NCBI GenBank assembly: GCA_022508505.1
Contig: JAFLVC010000001.1
Location: 1-64,000, forward strand
From: Clostridiales bacterium
GTDB taxonomy: Bacteria > Bacillota > Clostridia > Christensenellales > Pumilibacteraceae
Reading direction: 5' to 3'
Length of the DNA stretch: 64,000 nucleotides
Shown here: positions 35,208 to 44,579 of the stretch, piece by piece
Position numbering within the stretch: the first letter of the stretch is position 1
Layout of the letters: every line of letters begins with the position of its first letter
Notes under the pieces: model-generated
What the model saw: the letters and a program-made list of their open reading frames with translations, nothing else
Databases searched by the model: none
What the model was told of the DNA's origin: nothing
Made by a program: the position numbers and the translations under genes

Positions 35208-35579
35208 TTATTTTGCACGTTTTGCGCCGTACTTCGAGCGAGCTTGCTTGCGTTTGGCAACACCCGCAGTGTCTAACGCACCGCGGATAATGTGATACCT
35301 CACACCGGGCAAATCCTTCACTCTGCCACCACGGACGAGCACAACCGAGTGTTCCTGCAGGTTGTGGCCGATGCCGGGAATGTAGACCGTACCTTCCATC
35401 TTGTTGACAAGACGCACACGAGCGATCTTGCGCAAAGCGGAGTTAGGCTTTTTGGGAGTGGTCGTCGTCACCGACAGGCAAACGCCGCGCTTTTGCGGGT
35501 TGTTGTCGAGAATAGGGCTGAGCGATTTGTGCTCGACCTTTTCGCGACCCTTCCTTACGAGCTGGTTGATCGTAGGCAT
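35208..35579 (-). CDS. rpsL: 30S ribosomal protein S12
   Basis: 123 residues from [12 protein letters not shown]; the upstream open frame is noncoding because AAAGGAGG sits just before this ATG. The conserved decoding-centre loops [13 protein letters not shown] and [12 protein letters not shown] are wild type at the usual streptomycin-resistance lysines. First gene of the str operon. A leader of about 160 nt with GC-rich hairpins separates it from the promoter at 35741. Confidence 0.97.
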   Translation of the reverse strand: MPTINQLVRKGREKVEHKSLSPILDNNPQKRGVCLSVTTTTPKKPNSALRKIARVRLVNKMEGTVYIPGIGHNLQEHSVVLVRGGRVKDLPGVRYHIIRGALDTAGVAKRKQARSKYGAKRAK

Positions 35580-35740
35580 TGTTACTCTACCTCCTTTTAG
35601 TAGTATTGCCGCCCCCGCTTCGAAGTTACGGAACAGCCGCATGAGCTTACGCTCACGCAAATGCCCCAATCGAAGAAGAAGCACCGTAACCGCAAGGGCT
35701 TCTTACGATTACATAACGCCCTTTTGGGCGCTAACCTTGA

Positions 35741-35769
35741 TTATATAATAAGTTTTGACCTTTGTCAAT
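35741..35769 (-). promoter_or_regulatory. str operon promoter
   Basis: Perfect TTGACA (35764-35769), a 17-bp spacer and TATAAT (35741-35746) on the minus strand. Confidence 0.9.
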
Positions 35770-35823
35770 CATTTTTACATGCCTTGATCAAAAACATTCG
35801 CGCAAAGAAAAATAGAAAAACGC

Positions 35824-35852
35824 TTGAAATCCTCATTCGGTCGTGCTATAAT
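35824..35852 (+). promoter_or_regulatory. Promoter of the zinc-ribbon protein
   Basis: TTGAAA (35824-35829), a 17-bp spacer, TATAAT (35847-35852), divergent from the str promoter. Confidence 0.75.
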
Positions 35853-35875
35853 TATCGGTAGAGGCTTAGTGAACT

Positions 35876-36496
35876 ATGGTTAAGACTATCGTTTTGAAAT
35901 GCGAAAAATGCGGGCACGATCACACCTACTACATAGGCACGCCCGATATGGCGATGTTACAGGACGCCATCGACAAGATTCCGGAGCGCGACGCGGACAA
36001 ACTTTTGGACGCGGTCAACCGCATGCTGATGAACAAGACCGAATCTCAGCGCACGGCGTTCATGATGAACAACGCCGACACCCTGTCAATGGTCAACTAC
36101 GACGTGTGCGGCACGTCGCTCAGCCTGTTCGAGATAGAGGACATCAAGCGCGCGTTCGCGACCTACAACCCTCAGCAGATCGAAAAGCTCAACGCGAGCA
36201 TGGCGATGTGGGAGGACGCGGTCAGGAGCGAGGGCTTTATCGCGTTCGACGCGATATTCTACTGCCGCAAGTGCAAAAAGCTTACGCAGGGCATGTTCCT
36301 CAAGGTCCGCTCGATCGAGGACAAAAAGGAGCGCGTCTACCTCTACACCCCCAAGTGCAAGACCTGCAACAGCGAGCTCGCACTCGTAAACGACGCCAAT
36401 ATGGGCTACCTGTTTGAAGGTCTGACCGCAAGAGCGCCCTGCCCCGACTGCGGCGGTAAGCTCAAGGTCGCAGACGTGCGCTTCAAGCCGCAGTAA
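35876..36496 (+). CDS. Multi-zinc-ribbon hypothetical protein
   Basis: 206 residues. Four CxxC pairs: CEKCGH near residue 9, CRKCKK near 130, CKTCNS near 161 and CPDCGG near 185, enough for two zinc ribbons at the ends of a helical middle (about 25-115). No catalytic motif. Not recognised as a named family. Divergent from the str operon, with its own promoter and a terminator at 36591. Confidence 0.72.
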   Translation: MVKTIVLKCEKCGHDHTYYIGTPDMAMLQDAIDKIPERDADKLLDAVNRMLMNKTESQRTAFMMNNADTLSMVNYDVCGTSLSLFEIEDIKRAFATYNPQQIEKLNASMAMWEDAVRSEGFIAFDAIFYCRKCKKLTQGMFLKVRSIEDKKERVYLYTPKCKTCNSELALVNDANMGYLFEGLTARAPCPDCGGKLKVADVRFKPQ

Positions 36497-36590
36497 TGCG
36501 CCACAAAGCGGCGCAAAGCGGCGCTAACGCGCCTAAGATAAGAGATAATAAATAAGATTGAATAGTGAATAATTTAGGTTTATATTTTAG

Positions 36591-36621
36591 AGAGTGCGGC
36601 GCTTCGCTCCGCACTCTTTTT
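36591..36621 (+). terminator. Terminator of the zinc-ribbon gene
   Basis: AGAGTGCGG (36591-36599) with CCGCACTCT (36609-36617), then TTTTT. The same AGAGTGCGG hairpin arm recurs in the 54240 repeat region. Confidence 0.85.
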
Positions 36622-36634
36622 AAATCCCAACATA

Positions 36635-36662
36635 AAAGAGCCGCGGTCCTGCGGCTCTTTTT
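36635..36662. terminator. Bidirectional terminator
   Basis: AAAGAGCCGC (36635-36644) with GCGGCTCTTT (36651-36660), A-rich and T-rich flanks. It ends the lipoprotein gene on the minus strand. Confidence 0.75.
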
Positions 36663-36673
36663 GTTGCAACTTA

Positions 36674-38971
36674 TTATATCTTCGACCAAGCGGTGGTCTT
36701 TGTTCCGTCGGTAGACAATATGTTGACGATCAATTTTCCGTTTTGGTCGACTGTGAAATTAAGCCGTAATCTGCCGTAACTGCCCGAACCTATATACACC
36801 GTTTGGTTGTCGGCGTTTTGCGGCAAATTTTCATACGAGGGTTCCTTGGCGGTCGTGTCAAGATACTGCACCGTAAAAGCCTGTGTTCCCGTCGCGTAAT
36901 AGAGCGTCACCCTGTATCCGAAATTGGCGTTATAGACCATCTCGAACTTATATATCGCGTAGGTCCTGTATGCGACGGTGTCGTCGCCCGCCGCCTCGGC
37001 GCTTTCATAGCCGTACGTTCCGACGTAATCGGCGAACTTCGTCGGCGCTTCGGGATTCTGTCCGCCGCCGCCCGTCGAGGGATCGTTGTCGTCGTCCTGC
37101 ACGACCTCGTACCTCAGGGTGACGTCGTTCAGCCGCACCGTCCAATCATAGCCGCCGTCGTTAAACTTGACGAGCCCGTCCGACTGCGTATATGCCATGG
37201 GCTCGCTGTCGTAGCCGCCGCTCTTCAAAATGAGATAACCGTCGTCGAGAAGGTCTATTCTCAAATCGCCGTACGACTCGTCAGAGGTGTCGACGTAGCT
37301 GTACAGCTTGTGGAAAACCGCCACAAACTCGACGTTGCCCGTCACCGTGTAGGTGCCGTTCTTGGCGTAGCTGCCCGTCGTCTTGTTCTTCCAATAATAG
37401 AAATTCCAGCCCGACTTGGTGAACGTATTTGCGGGTAGCGTCACCTGCTCGCCCGCGCTCTTACCCGTGATTGCCGCGGGGGCGGTGCCCGTAGCGCCTT
37501 GCGGCGCCGTAAAGGTCAGCGTGTAACTGCCGCTCTTGGGAATCCACTTCGCGACGAGCGTGAGGTCTGCCGTCACCGGCGTCGTGAACACAAACAGCGG
37601 CCCGTCCGCGCTTCCGACGTGCCAGCCGTCGAAGGTGAAGAGCGCGCGTTCCGCGGGCGTCGGGGGCTCCGTCGCAAAGCCGCCCGCCGCAAACTTCTGC
37701 GGCGCGGGGTTTTCTGCGCCGTAGCCGTAGTAGCCCAAATCGAAGGTGACGGTGACGATAGCCATGCCGCCCTGACCTTCGACAAGAGTGAACCTGCCGT
37801 TTTCGAGCGGTTCGTCGTCATAGTCGCACAGCCAGAGCTCGGAATAGTCCGACTTGATGAGCAGATTGCACGCGATATTCGCTATCTGCGTATAGTAATA
37901 GAACGCGTCGGCGCCGTACTTTTGGGGCATAAAACTCTCGCCGCTGTAATCTATGTACGACATGAGGCTCTTTGTCCAGCCGTCCTCGCCGTCGAGCTTG
38001 TAGTACACCTTTTGCTCCGCGCTGTCTACCTTTATCCCCACAACCTCTGCCGAGGGAAAAAGGTCGCCGTGCATGTCCTTCATGCCGGGCAGCTCGCAGT
38101 CGCCCTCGTATTCGAGAAGGCTTACCGCGCCGCCGTCGGGAAGCCATATCGCGGTAAACGTCACGTTGTCCTCGGGCATGACGTAGCCGACAAAGCCCGC
38201 GGCATACACTCCTCTGCCGTCGTGCCAGCCGTCGAACGTGTAGTTAGCCCTCGAAAACCCTGTCGCCGCCGCGAGGTTTATTTTTTCGCCGGCCTTGTAC
38301 GAGCCACCCTTGGGCGCGGTGCCCGTAACGCCGTTGCCGAGAACATATGAGACGGTGTACTTGGGCGTTTGGTCGCCGACCGCCGTCCATACCGCGGTGA
38401 ACTTTACGTTGTCCGACGGCATTGTGTAGCCCGTTCCCGCGCCGTACGTCTTATTTCCGTCGTGCCAACCGTCGAATGCGTAGCCTGTCTTGGAAAAACC
38501 TGTCGACGGCGCGAGCGTTACGGTTTGCCCCGCCTCGTACTTGTTGTTGTCTACGGGAGCCGTTCCCGTCGCGCCCGCGCCTATGTCGTAAGTGACGGCG
38601 TACTTGGGCGTTTTGTCGTCGTCCTCGCCGCCTGCCGACACCCACACCGCCGTGAATTTCACGTCATGCTTGGGCATTATGTAAAGGCTGTATTCGGACG
38701 CGTACTTGTTCGCGCCGTCGTGCCAACCGTCGAAATTATAACCCTCTCGCGAAAAATCCGTCGCCGCCGCAAGCTTTACCGGGTCGCCGGCTTCGTACTT
38801 GTTGCCGTCGACGGGCGCCGTGCCCGTCGCCCCCTCGCCTATGTCGTACGTGACGGTGTACGTCTGCGGTTTTAAGGTGTTTTGAGGAATGTTTGCGTCC
38901 TCGCACGCCGCCGCAAAACACAGCGAAAGCGCCAATGCGACAACGACAAACACCCTTGATAATTTTTTCAT
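36674..38971 (-). CDS. Surface lipoprotein with four InlB-type repeats
   Basis: 765 residues. Lipobox FAAACED. Three near-identical InlB/Listeria-Bacteroides-type repeats follow (about 37-112, 120-195, 200-280), each with TVTYDIGxGATGTAPV and a YxFDGWHDG core, then a separate region and a fourth, more diverged repeat (about 405-475, FTFDGWHVG). The C-terminal half contains beta-rich modules of unknown kind (YVGTYGYESAEA). Cell-surface role is likely; no enzyme motif seen. Consensus promoter at 39084-39112. Confidence 0.8.
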   Translation of the reverse strand: MKKLSRVFVVVALALSLCFAAACEDANIPQNTLKPQTYTVTYDIGEGATGTAPVDGNKYEAGDPVKLAAATDFSREGYNFDGWHDGANKYASEYSLYIMPKHDVKFTAVWVSAGGEDDDKTPKYAVTYDIGAGATGTAPVDNNKYEAGQTVTLAPSTGFSKTGYAFDGWHDGNKTYGAGTGYTMPSDNVKFTAVWTAVGDQTPKYTVSYVLGNGVTGTAPKGGSYKAGEKINLAAATGFSRANYTFDGWHDGRGVYAAGFVGYVMPEDNVTFTAIWLPDGGAVSLLEYEGDCELPGMKDMHGDLFPSAEVVGIKVDSAEQKVYYKLDGEDGWTKSLMSYIDYSGESFMPQKYGADAFYYYTQIANIACNLLIKSDYSELWLCDYDDEPLENGRFTLVEGQGGMAIVTVTFDLGYYGYGAENPAPQKFAAGGFATEPPTPAERALFTFDGWHVGSADGPLFVFTTPVTADLTLVAKWIPKSGSYTLTFTAPQGATGTAPAAITGKSAGEQVTLPANTFTKSGWNFYYWKNKTTGSYAKNGTYTVTGNVEFVAVFHKLYSYVDTSDESYGDLRIDLLDDGYLILKSGGYDSEPMAYTQSDGLVKFNDGGYDWTVRLNDVTLRYEVVQDDDNDPSTGGGGQNPEAPTKFADYVGTYGYESAEAAGDDTVAYRTYAIYKFEMVYNANFGYRVTLYYATGTQAFTVQYLDTTAKEPSYENLPQNADNQTVYIGSGSYGRLRLNFTVDQNGKLIVNILSTDGTKTTAWSKI

Positions 38972-39083
38972 GTTTTTCCTCCTATCGGGGAATATTTGCG
39001 CTTACTCTAAAAACACAAGACAACCAACCGCTTTTCAATCCCCGTTGATTGTCATAGAATGCGTTTTCCGTATAAGTGTTGCT

Positions 39084-39112
39084 ATTTTACTATATATATA
39101 GCTTTTTGTCAA
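39084..39112 (-). promoter_or_regulatory. Promoter of the InlB-repeat lipoprotein
   Basis: Minus-strand TTGACA (39107-39112), a 17-bp spacer, TAAAAT (39084-39089). Confidence 0.75.
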
Positions 39113-39210
39113 GCGAATGCGACAAGCGGCGCTTGCGGGGCACGGAACGCCGAAAGGGGTTGATTTGCAGTACGCCTCGACACATTTATCGACAACTTTT
39201 ACGGAAACAC

Positions 39211-39239
39211 TTGACGGAAAAGCGAAATCGTATTATATT
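39211..39239 (+). promoter_or_regulatory. Promoter of the flavodoxin-fold reductase
   Basis: TTGACG (39211-39216), a 17-bp spacer, TATATT (39234-39239). GGAGG lies just ahead of the ATG at 39322. Confidence 0.7.
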
Positions 39240-39321
39240 AAAGCATACGGTTTGTGCGGACGAAGTGCATTTTTGCGCGGCAGACTCTATTCGTCACGGT
39301 TAGAGCCCGTAAGGAGGTATT

Positions 39322-39873
39322 ATGAATATCGCGGTAATAACGGGGAGCCCCAATCCGAACGGCTCGTCCAATCTGCTTGCCGGGCAGTTCATAAAGGGCG
39401 CGCGGGAAGCGGGCAACGCCGTGTGCATTATCGACACCGCACACATAAACGTCCGTCCCTGCATGGGGTGTATGCGTTGCGGCTATAACGGCCCGTGCGC
39501 GCAAAAGGACGACATGGAAAAGGTGCGTCCGCAACTGCTCGGCGCCGACATGCTCGTATTCGTGACGCCGCTCTACTACTACGACATGACCGCGCAGATG
39601 AAAACGTTGGTGGACAGGTTGTGCGCACTTAGCGGCACCCTCCAAACCAAGCACATGAAGTCGGCGCTGTTTTCGGTCGCGGCAAACACCGACCTCGCGA
39701 CGTTCGACGTGCTCGTAGCGCATTATCGGGCGTTCTGTCGGTATCTCAACCTGACCGACGTCGGCATGATTTTGGGCGCAGGCTGCAACTCGCCGCAGAT
39801 AACGGCAAGGTCGCAGTACGTGGCGATGGCGTACGAGTTTGGCCGCCGCCTTGCGCCGCAAGCAGCTAAATGA
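39322..39873 (+). CDS. Flavodoxin-fold NAD(P)H-dependent FMN reductase / iron-sulfur flavoprotein-like
   Basis: 183 residues. FMN-binding loop TGSPNPNGSSNLLA (7-20), then CMGCMRCGYNGPC (about 48-60), a Cys cluster like those of iron-sulfur flavoproteins, then DDMEKV and TPLYYYDMTAQMKTLVDR, typical of the NADPH-dependent FMN reductase family. Cytoplasmic redox enzyme; substrate unknown. Monocistronic, with a strong terminator. Confidence 0.87.
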   Translation: MNIAVITGSPNPNGSSNLLAGQFIKGAREAGNAVCIIDTAHINVRPCMGCMRCGYNGPCAQKDDMEKVRPQLLGADMLVFVTPLYYYDMTAQMKTLVDRLCALSGTLQTKHMKSALFSVAANTDLATFDVLVAHYRAFCRYLNLTDVGMILGAGCNSPQITARSQYVAMAYEFGRRLAPQAAK

Positions 39874-39890
39874 ATAGATAAGAATTATCG

Positions 39891-39920
39891 AAGCGCCGGA
39901 TTTAAACGCCGGCGCTTTTA
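39891..39920 (+). terminator. Terminator of the reductase gene
   Basis: AAGCGCCGG (39891-39899) with CCGGCGCTT (39909-39917), then TTA. A second hairpin, AAGCGCGAG/CTCGCGCTT, follows within 40 bp. Confidence 0.75.
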
Positions 39921-39964
39921 CATACAAAAGCGCGAGCATTCTATCTCGCGCTTCCTTTTTATTG

Positions 39965-40019
39965 GGCTCCCCTTAATAAGGGGAGCTGTCTGCCGCTTGC
40001 GGCAGACTGAGGGGATGTG
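39965..40019 (+). repeat. Dispersed palindromic repeat, intact copy
   Basis: CTCCCCTTAATAAGGGGAG hairpin, then GCTGTC, a variable small stem (TGCCGC/GCGGCA) and CTGAGGGGATGTG. Member of a family with copies at 49352, 49496, 50689, 54172, 54547, 60480, 63452 and 63769. Confidence 0.8.
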
Positions 40020-40060
40020 AATATCTCTTATCTTAGGTGCAAAGCTCCGCTTTGCACCGC

Positions 40061-40480
40061 TTAGTCTTCCTCGTGCGGCTCGGGGAACATTTCGGGATCG
40101 TACTCGATTCCGTTCTTGTCGTAGTAGTCCTTGATTGCGGCGCGGATAGCTTCCTCGGCGAGCACCGAGCAGTGAAGCTTGTGCGCGGGCAGTCCGTCAA
40201 GAGCTTCGGCGACCGCCTTGTTGGTAAGCTCAAGCGCCTCAGATAAAGGCTTGCCCTTGATAAGCTCGGTCGCCATTGACGACGAGGCAATAGCGCTTCC
40301 GCACCCGAACGTGTTGAACTTGACGTCGGTTATTATTCCGTCCTTCACCTTGATATATATTTTCATGATGTCGCCGCAGCGCGCGTTGCCCACCTCGCCG
40401 ATTCCGTCAGCGTCGTCGAGCTTGCCGACGTTGCGCGGGTTTCTGAAGTGATCCATAACTTTTTCACTGTAAAGTGCCAT
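40061..40480 (-). CDS. iscU: IscU/NifU-type Fe-S scaffold protein
   Basis: 139 residues. Three ligand cysteines in ARCGD, FGCGSAIASSS and LHCSVLAEEA. Assembles Fe-S clusters with sulfur from the adjoining desulfurase. AAGGAG precedes the ATG. Placed 46 bp after iscS, same strand, so one operon. Unlike many E. coli-type isc operons, no iscR or ferredoxin gene is here. Confidence 0.95.
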   Translation of the reverse strand: MALYSEKVMDHFRNPRNVGKLDDADGIGEVGNARCGDIMKIYIKVKDGIITDVKFNTFGCGSAIASSSMATELIKGKPLSEALELTNKAVAEALDGLPAHKLHCSVLAEEAIRAAIKDYYDKNGIEYDPEMFPEPHEED

Positions 40481-40526
40481 TTTTTTTGCTCCTTGTGTTT
40501 TCCGTTATTATTTTTGTGTCGTTGTT

Positions 40527-41735
40527 TTATATCAAATGCGGCTTTTCGCCCTTTTCGAGCGCTTCCCACACGGGCGACATGTCGCGAAGCCGCGCCACCA
40601 CCTTGGGAACGGCGGCGAGTATGACGTCGACGTCTTTATCTGTCGTCGCTTCCGAAAGGCTGAGACGAAGCGAGCCGTGCGCCACCTCGTGAGGAAGCCC
40701 CAAAGCCAAAAGGACGTGCGACGGGTCGAGCGAGCCCGACGTGCACGCCGAGCCCGACGACGCGCAAACGCCCTCGTCGTCGAGAAGGAGCAGCAGCCCC
40801 TCGCCCTCGATTCCCTCGAAGCACATATTGACTATCGACGGCAGGCGTTTAACCCTGTCGCCGTTCAGCTTGGAGTGCGGTATTTTCGACAGCCCTTCGA
40901 TAAGCCTGTCGCAAAGTTTTTTCTCCTTTTCCGCCGTTTTTTGCATAGCTTCGCACGATTCGTCCAAAGCTTCCGCCATGGCGACTATCCAAGGCAGGTT
41001 TTCGGTACCGCCGCGCCGCCCGCGCTCCTGCGCGCCGCCCTCGATAAAAGTCGCAAGCGGCAGCCCGCGCCGACAGTACAGCGCGCCCACGCCCTTGGGG
41101 CCGTGGAACTTGTGCCCGGACAGCGACAGCATGTCTATATTCATCGCCTTTACGTCGACGGGAACGTGTCCCACCGCCTGCACCGCGTCGGTGTGGAAGG
41201 GCACCTTTTTCGCCCTGCACACCTCGCCGATTTCCGCAATCGGCTGAACAGTGCCTATCTCGTTGTTTGCAAACATGACCGTGACGAGCGCGGTGTCCTC
41301 GCGTATCGCGGACGCGACCTGCTCCGCGGTTACTACGCCGAGGGGTCCTACGGGCAAGTACGTAACTTCAAACCCCTCGCCCTCGAGCTTTTTGAGCGTG
41401 TGCAAAACGGCGTGATGCTCGAACGCCGTCGATATTATGTGCTTTTTCCCGCGCTTTGCGCCCGTCTCCGCCGCCGAGCGAATAGCCTGATTGTCCGCTT
41501 CGCTCCCGCCCGAAGTAAAGTAGATCTCGCGCGGCTCGCAGTTAAGTCGCTTTGCAATCCTCGCACGCGCATCCTCGAGCGCTTCCTTTGCGATCTGCCC
41601 CACCGAGTGGAGGGACGACGGATTGCCGTACACCTCGCGAAGGTACGGCGTTGCCGCCTTTATCGCGCGCTCGCTCATAGCCGTGGTCGCGGCGTTGTCT
41701 ACATATATGGTTTTCTTTTCCGAAGCGGCTTTCAC
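40527..41735 (-). CDS. iscS: Cysteine desulfurase
   Basis: About 402 residues from GTG 41735, which has AGGAG 8 nt upstream; the longer open frame starts inside the promoter. PLP enzyme: YVDNAATT at the N-terminus, Lys in [12 protein letters not shown], catalytic Cys loop SSGSACTSG. Removes sulfur from cysteine for IscU. Perfect consensus promoter at 41779-41807. Confidence 0.95.
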   Translation of the reverse strand: MKAASEKKTIYVDNAATTAMSERAIKAATPYLREVYGNPSSLHSVGQIAKEALEDARARIAKRLNCEPREIYFTSGGSEADNQAIRSAAETGAKRGKKHIISTAFEHHAVLHTLKKLEGEGFEVTYLPVGPLGVVTAEQVASAIREDTALVTVMFANNEIGTVQPIAEIGEVCRAKKVPFHTDAVQAVGHVPVDVKAMNIDMLSLSGHKFHGPKGVGALYCRRGLPLATFIEGGAQERGRRGGTENLPWIVAMAEALDESCEAMQKTAEKEKKLCDRLIEGLSKIPHSKLNGDRVKRLPSIVNMCFEGIEGEGLLLLLDDEGVCASSGSACTSGSLDPSHVLLALGLPHEVAHGSLRLSLSEATTDKDVDVILAAVPKVVARLRDMSPVWEALEKGEKPHLI

Positions 41736-41778
41736 AATTCTAACTCCTATTGATTTAGTATGAATTAGCTTCGAGGAT

Positions 41779-41807
41779 ATTATAATTCGCCGTAGCCGCT
41801 TTGTCAA
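41779..41807 (-). promoter_or_regulatory. iscS-iscU promoter
   Basis: Minus-strand TTGACA (41802-41807), a 17-bp spacer, TATAAT (41779-41784), both perfect. Confidence 0.88.
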
Positions 41808-41830
41808 CCGAAATGCCGAATTTTCCGCAT

Positions 41831-41864
41831 AAAAAATCGGCAAAGCGTTTTGCCGTGCCGATTT
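41831..41864 (-). terminator. Terminator of the esterase-like gene
   Basis: AAATCGGCA (41834-41842) with TGCCGATTT (41856-41864) and a nested GGCAAA/TTTGCC stem; T-run on the minus strand. Confidence 0.7.
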
Positions 41865-41885
41865 GGTTTTTTGTGTGGCGTGCCG

Positions 41886-43508
41886 TTACATCATTTTACT
41901 CAAAAATTCCGAAAACGCTATGCGCCAATAGTTTTCGCTGTGCGTGCCCTTTTCGACGTAGTTTTCGATTATGTCGGCGGCGGCGAAGCCGTACGAGGTC
42001 AAATTCTTTATCTGCTTGGCGGCGGGAACGAGCATCGCCTCCAGCCCGTCGCCCTTTTCGCCGCAGTAGACGTAAACCTTGGGCTTATTCGCGCCGCTCG
42101 CCGCAAAATTCTTCTTTTGATAAAACTTATTCCAATCGCTTTGGGTGAACAGCCCGTTTGCCGGAGAGAACGCGCCGATATATCCGTACAAATCGTTGTC
42201 GCGCAGTCCGAGATAGTACGCGGCAAGTCCGCCCGACGACGAACCCGCAATGCCCGTTTTTGCTAAGCTCGTGTCGACCGAATAATGCTCTTTCACCCAC
42301 GGCATGAGCGTTTCTCTCATAAAATTGCCGAGCTCGTCAAGCTTGCCGTCGTAAAAGTCGTCGTTGTCCGCGAGGTCGGTTATCTTGCCGAAGTCTTGAC
42401 TCATGGTAAGCTCCTTGTCGCGGTAGCCGTCGGTGTTGTCTATAGCGACGATAATCACGCCGTCCCCGCCGCCTGCGACGAGGTTGTTGACGGCGACGTC
42501 CACCGCCCACGAGCCGTAGCTGTCGTGCGATTTTTCGGCGCCGCTCGCCGCTATATACAGGTTTTGGCTGTCGAACATATACAGCACGCCGTATTTCTTT
42601 GTAGGCGTGTAGCCGCGCGGCGTGTACACCGAAATCTTTTTGCTTTTTTTCGCCGTGTAGCTCAAGTTTTTCGCATCGGAAAGCGTGAAGTATTCCACCT
42701 TGCCGTAGTCGTCCGTGCCGTAAGTAAACATCTCATCCTCCCCAAAATATCCGCTCGTAGCTTTGCCGACGACGAGGTCGCGCGTCTGCTTGCCGCCGCC
42801 GTTGTTGAAGATTATCCTGTCGTACTTGGAGTAATCTATCTCGATTTTGTACTGTTTTTCGCCGTAGCCCGACGTTTCGAACGCCGTCAGCCTCTCGCCC
42901 GGCCACGAAGCCTTGGGCGTGTTTGACGCATAATTCCACACATAGGCATAAACGCTTCCCCACCCGTTGCTGTCCGTGTAATAAACGGTAGTCTTTGTCG
43001 TCGGCGTCGGAACGACGGGGTCGTCCGGGTTGTCGGGGTTGTCGGGATTGTCGGGATTATCGGGATTGTCGGGGTTGTCGGGGTTGTCGGGGTTGTCGGG
43101 GTTGTCGGGGTTGTCGGGCGAGCCTTGCGGCGCCGTAACGTAGACGGCGTAGGTGTCGGATATTCGAAGCTCGAACTTGTACTCGCCCGCGATTTTTGCC
43201 GTGCCGACGAAATCGCCGCCGACGTAGTTTTGATAGACGTTTTCGTAATTGTCGTAAATGACGACCTTGTCGCCGACGGACAGCTCAACCGTCGCGGTGT
43301 AAACTTCCTCTTTCGCGGAAGCGGTCTCGTTTTTCATGGCGACGGCAGTACCGCCGTTCACCCTAAGGTACACCGTGCGCACGTCGGTCGGCGGCTCGTC
43401 GCCTTTAGGTTTTGTCCCGCCGTCTTTCGAGCAGCCCGAAAAACAGAACACGACCGCCGTAGCAATCGCCAATATACACATTAAAAATCTCGCTCTCCGT
43501 TTCATCAT
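41886..43508 (-). CDS. Lipoprotein: starch-binding module plus esterase (Esterase_D/Fes-like) domain
   Basis: 540 residues. Lipobox CFSGCSK, a beta-domain (about 40-125), a low-complexity linker of about ten Pro-Asp-Asn repeats (about 131-160), a CBM26-like module (TVYYTDSNGWGSVYAYVW, ASWPGERL) and an alpha/beta-hydrolase domain (about 285-540) with nucleophile elbow GIAGSSSGGLAA and a late His in EKGTHSENYW, as in putative esterases of the enterochelin-esterase type. Probably acts on starch-associated or esterified glycans at the cell surface; substrate unproven. Confidence 0.82.
   Translation of the reverse strand: MMKRRARFLMCILAIATAVVFCFSGCSKDGGTKPKGDEPPTDVRTVYLRVNGGTAVAMKNETASAKEEVYTATVELSVGDKVVIYDNYENVYQNYVGGDFVGTAKIAGEYKFELRISDTYAVYVTAPQGSPDNPDNPDNPDNPDNPDNPDNPDNPDNPDNPDDPVVPTPTTKTTVYYTDSNGWGSVYAYVWNYASNTPKASWPGERLTAFETSGYGEKQYKIEIDYSKYDRIIFNNGGGKQTRDLVVGKATSGYFGEDEMFTYGTDDYGKVEYFTLSDAKNLSYTAKKSKKISVYTPRGYTPTKKYGVLYMFDSQNLYIAASGAEKSHDSYGSWAVDVAVNNLVAGGGDGVIIVAIDNTDGYRDKELTMSQDFGKITDLADNDDFYDGKLDELGNFMRETLMPWVKEHYSVDTSLAKTGIAGSSSGGLAAYYLGLRDNDLYGYIGAFSPANGLFTQSDWNKFYQKKNFAASGANKPKVYVYCGEKGDGLEAMLVPAAKQIKNLTSYGFAAADIIENYVEKGTHSENYWRIAFSEFLSKMM
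43018..43125. repeat. 9-bp minisatellite coding Pro-Asp-Asn repeats
   Basis: About eleven copies of a 9-mer (GTTGTCGGG with one-base variants GATTGTCGG/GATTATCGG) inside the esterase gene. In-frame length variation between strains is expected from slippage. Confidence 0.9.
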
Positions 43509-43584
43509 AAACTCCCGATAAATTTCGTTCTTCTTTTATTGTATAACACGCCCGCAAAAAAAGCAATACAATGCAGGGCGGCTT

Positions 43585-44556
43585 TCAGTTTTGCATTTTA
43601 ATCGTTTGACCTTTTTCGAGCGGATAGCTGACGAGCTCCTTGCCGTCCAAATTTTCCTTGTGCATATCGACGCCCGTTATTCGGCTGTTTTCGTAAGTAG
43701 TGTAGTAGTAAATGCCTTTGTCGGTGTTGCAGCACGACGAATATATGGTGTACTCAAAGCCGTGCTCGACCTTGCAGCAACCCCTTTGCTGCGCGACCGA
43801 ATTCAATATGTGAAAGAACTGACTGACGCTCTCGCTTTCCGATTCGCCCGAAATCGAGTTGAGCTTGGTGAACGCCGCCTTTACAAACCGCGACGCCGAC
43901 GACAGATCGCCGGGCAGTCCGATTGCGCCCATGCCGCGGCTGTACGGCTTTAGCGTGAGCTCTTGCGAAAACCTGCTGACGGGCTCGTCGCGCGTGAGCC
44001 CCATGTAGTTCGCGAGGTTTGTGAGGTGAAAGTCGAACGTCGGGTTGTTGGTCATTACGCCGACGGGATTGTCATACACCTTAACTCCGCCTTCGAGCGG
44101 CTCGACGACTATGCTCTCGTCGCGGTCGGAAATCATCCAATGCAGCGGCGATAATTTTAGTTCGGGAGTGAAATCCTCGTTCAGTAGATTGATTTTCTTC
44201 AGCTTTTCCCTCGCCTCGCGCACCGTCGCGCACTGTCCCAAAATCCACGGAATAAACTCGAAAGGCGTTATGTTGTCCTTGCCCGCCGCCTTCGGCAAAT
44301 ATACGGCGTTGCCCGGAAAATTCAGCCCCGCCATGCTGAGCCCCTTTTCGTTGGTCGCGTCGTAGTATAGCGGGTAGTTCTGTTGCACAAACGCCATGCC
44401 GATCATCGCGTAATGGGTTTTTACGCTTCCCGCCGCCCGAAAATCGAATTTATAGTTTCGCGGCGTCACCGTCACCGTTTCGCTGTACGAAAACTCGTAA
44501 TCGAGGTTGCGCCCGAAATAATGGTCTTTTGTCTTATATGTAGCTGCCGTGCACAT
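43585..44556 (-). CDS. cbh: Choloylglycine hydrolase family (bile salt hydrolase-like)
   Basis: 323 residues. N-terminal nucleophile Cys2 (MCTAATYKTK) exposed after Met removal, R16 and D19 in GRNLDYEFSY, N170-N171 in MTNNPTFDFH and R223 in LPGDLSSASRFVKAAF. These are the residues of bile salt hydrolases and penicillin V acylases. The segment before R16 is about two residues shorter than in well-known bile salt hydrolases. A gut role in deconjugating bile salts is likely but acylase substrates cannot be excluded. Cytoplasmic, no signal peptide. Confidence 0.9.
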   Translation of the reverse strand: MCTAATYKTKDHYFGRNLDYEFSYSETVTVTPRNYKFDFRAAGSVKTHYAMIGMAFVQQNYPLYYDATNEKGLSMAGLNFPGNAVYLPKAAGKDNITPFEFIPWILGQCATVREAREKLKKINLLNEDFTPELKLSPLHWMISDRDESIVVEPLEGGVKVYDNPVGVMTNNPTFDFHLTNLANYMGLTRDEPVSRFSQELTLKPYSRGMGAIGLPGDLSSASRFVKAAFTKLNSISGESESESVSQFFHILNSVAQQRGCCKVEHGFEYTIYSSCCNTDKGIYYYTTYENSRITGVDMHKENLDGKELVSYPLEKGQTIKMQN

Positions 44557-44579
44557 GCATTTTTCCTCGCTTTTTGTTT

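Noticed and set aside
35580..35684. N-terminal extension of S12 in the same open frame
   Set aside because: The standard S12 start MPTINQLV has a strong AAAGGAGG directly before it; the extension lies in the leader of the str mRNA.
43018..43125. Regular short repeats that could be taken for a CRISPR array
   Set aside because: Units are 9 bp with no spacers and are in frame as Pro-Asp-Asn; no cas genes anywhere in the window.
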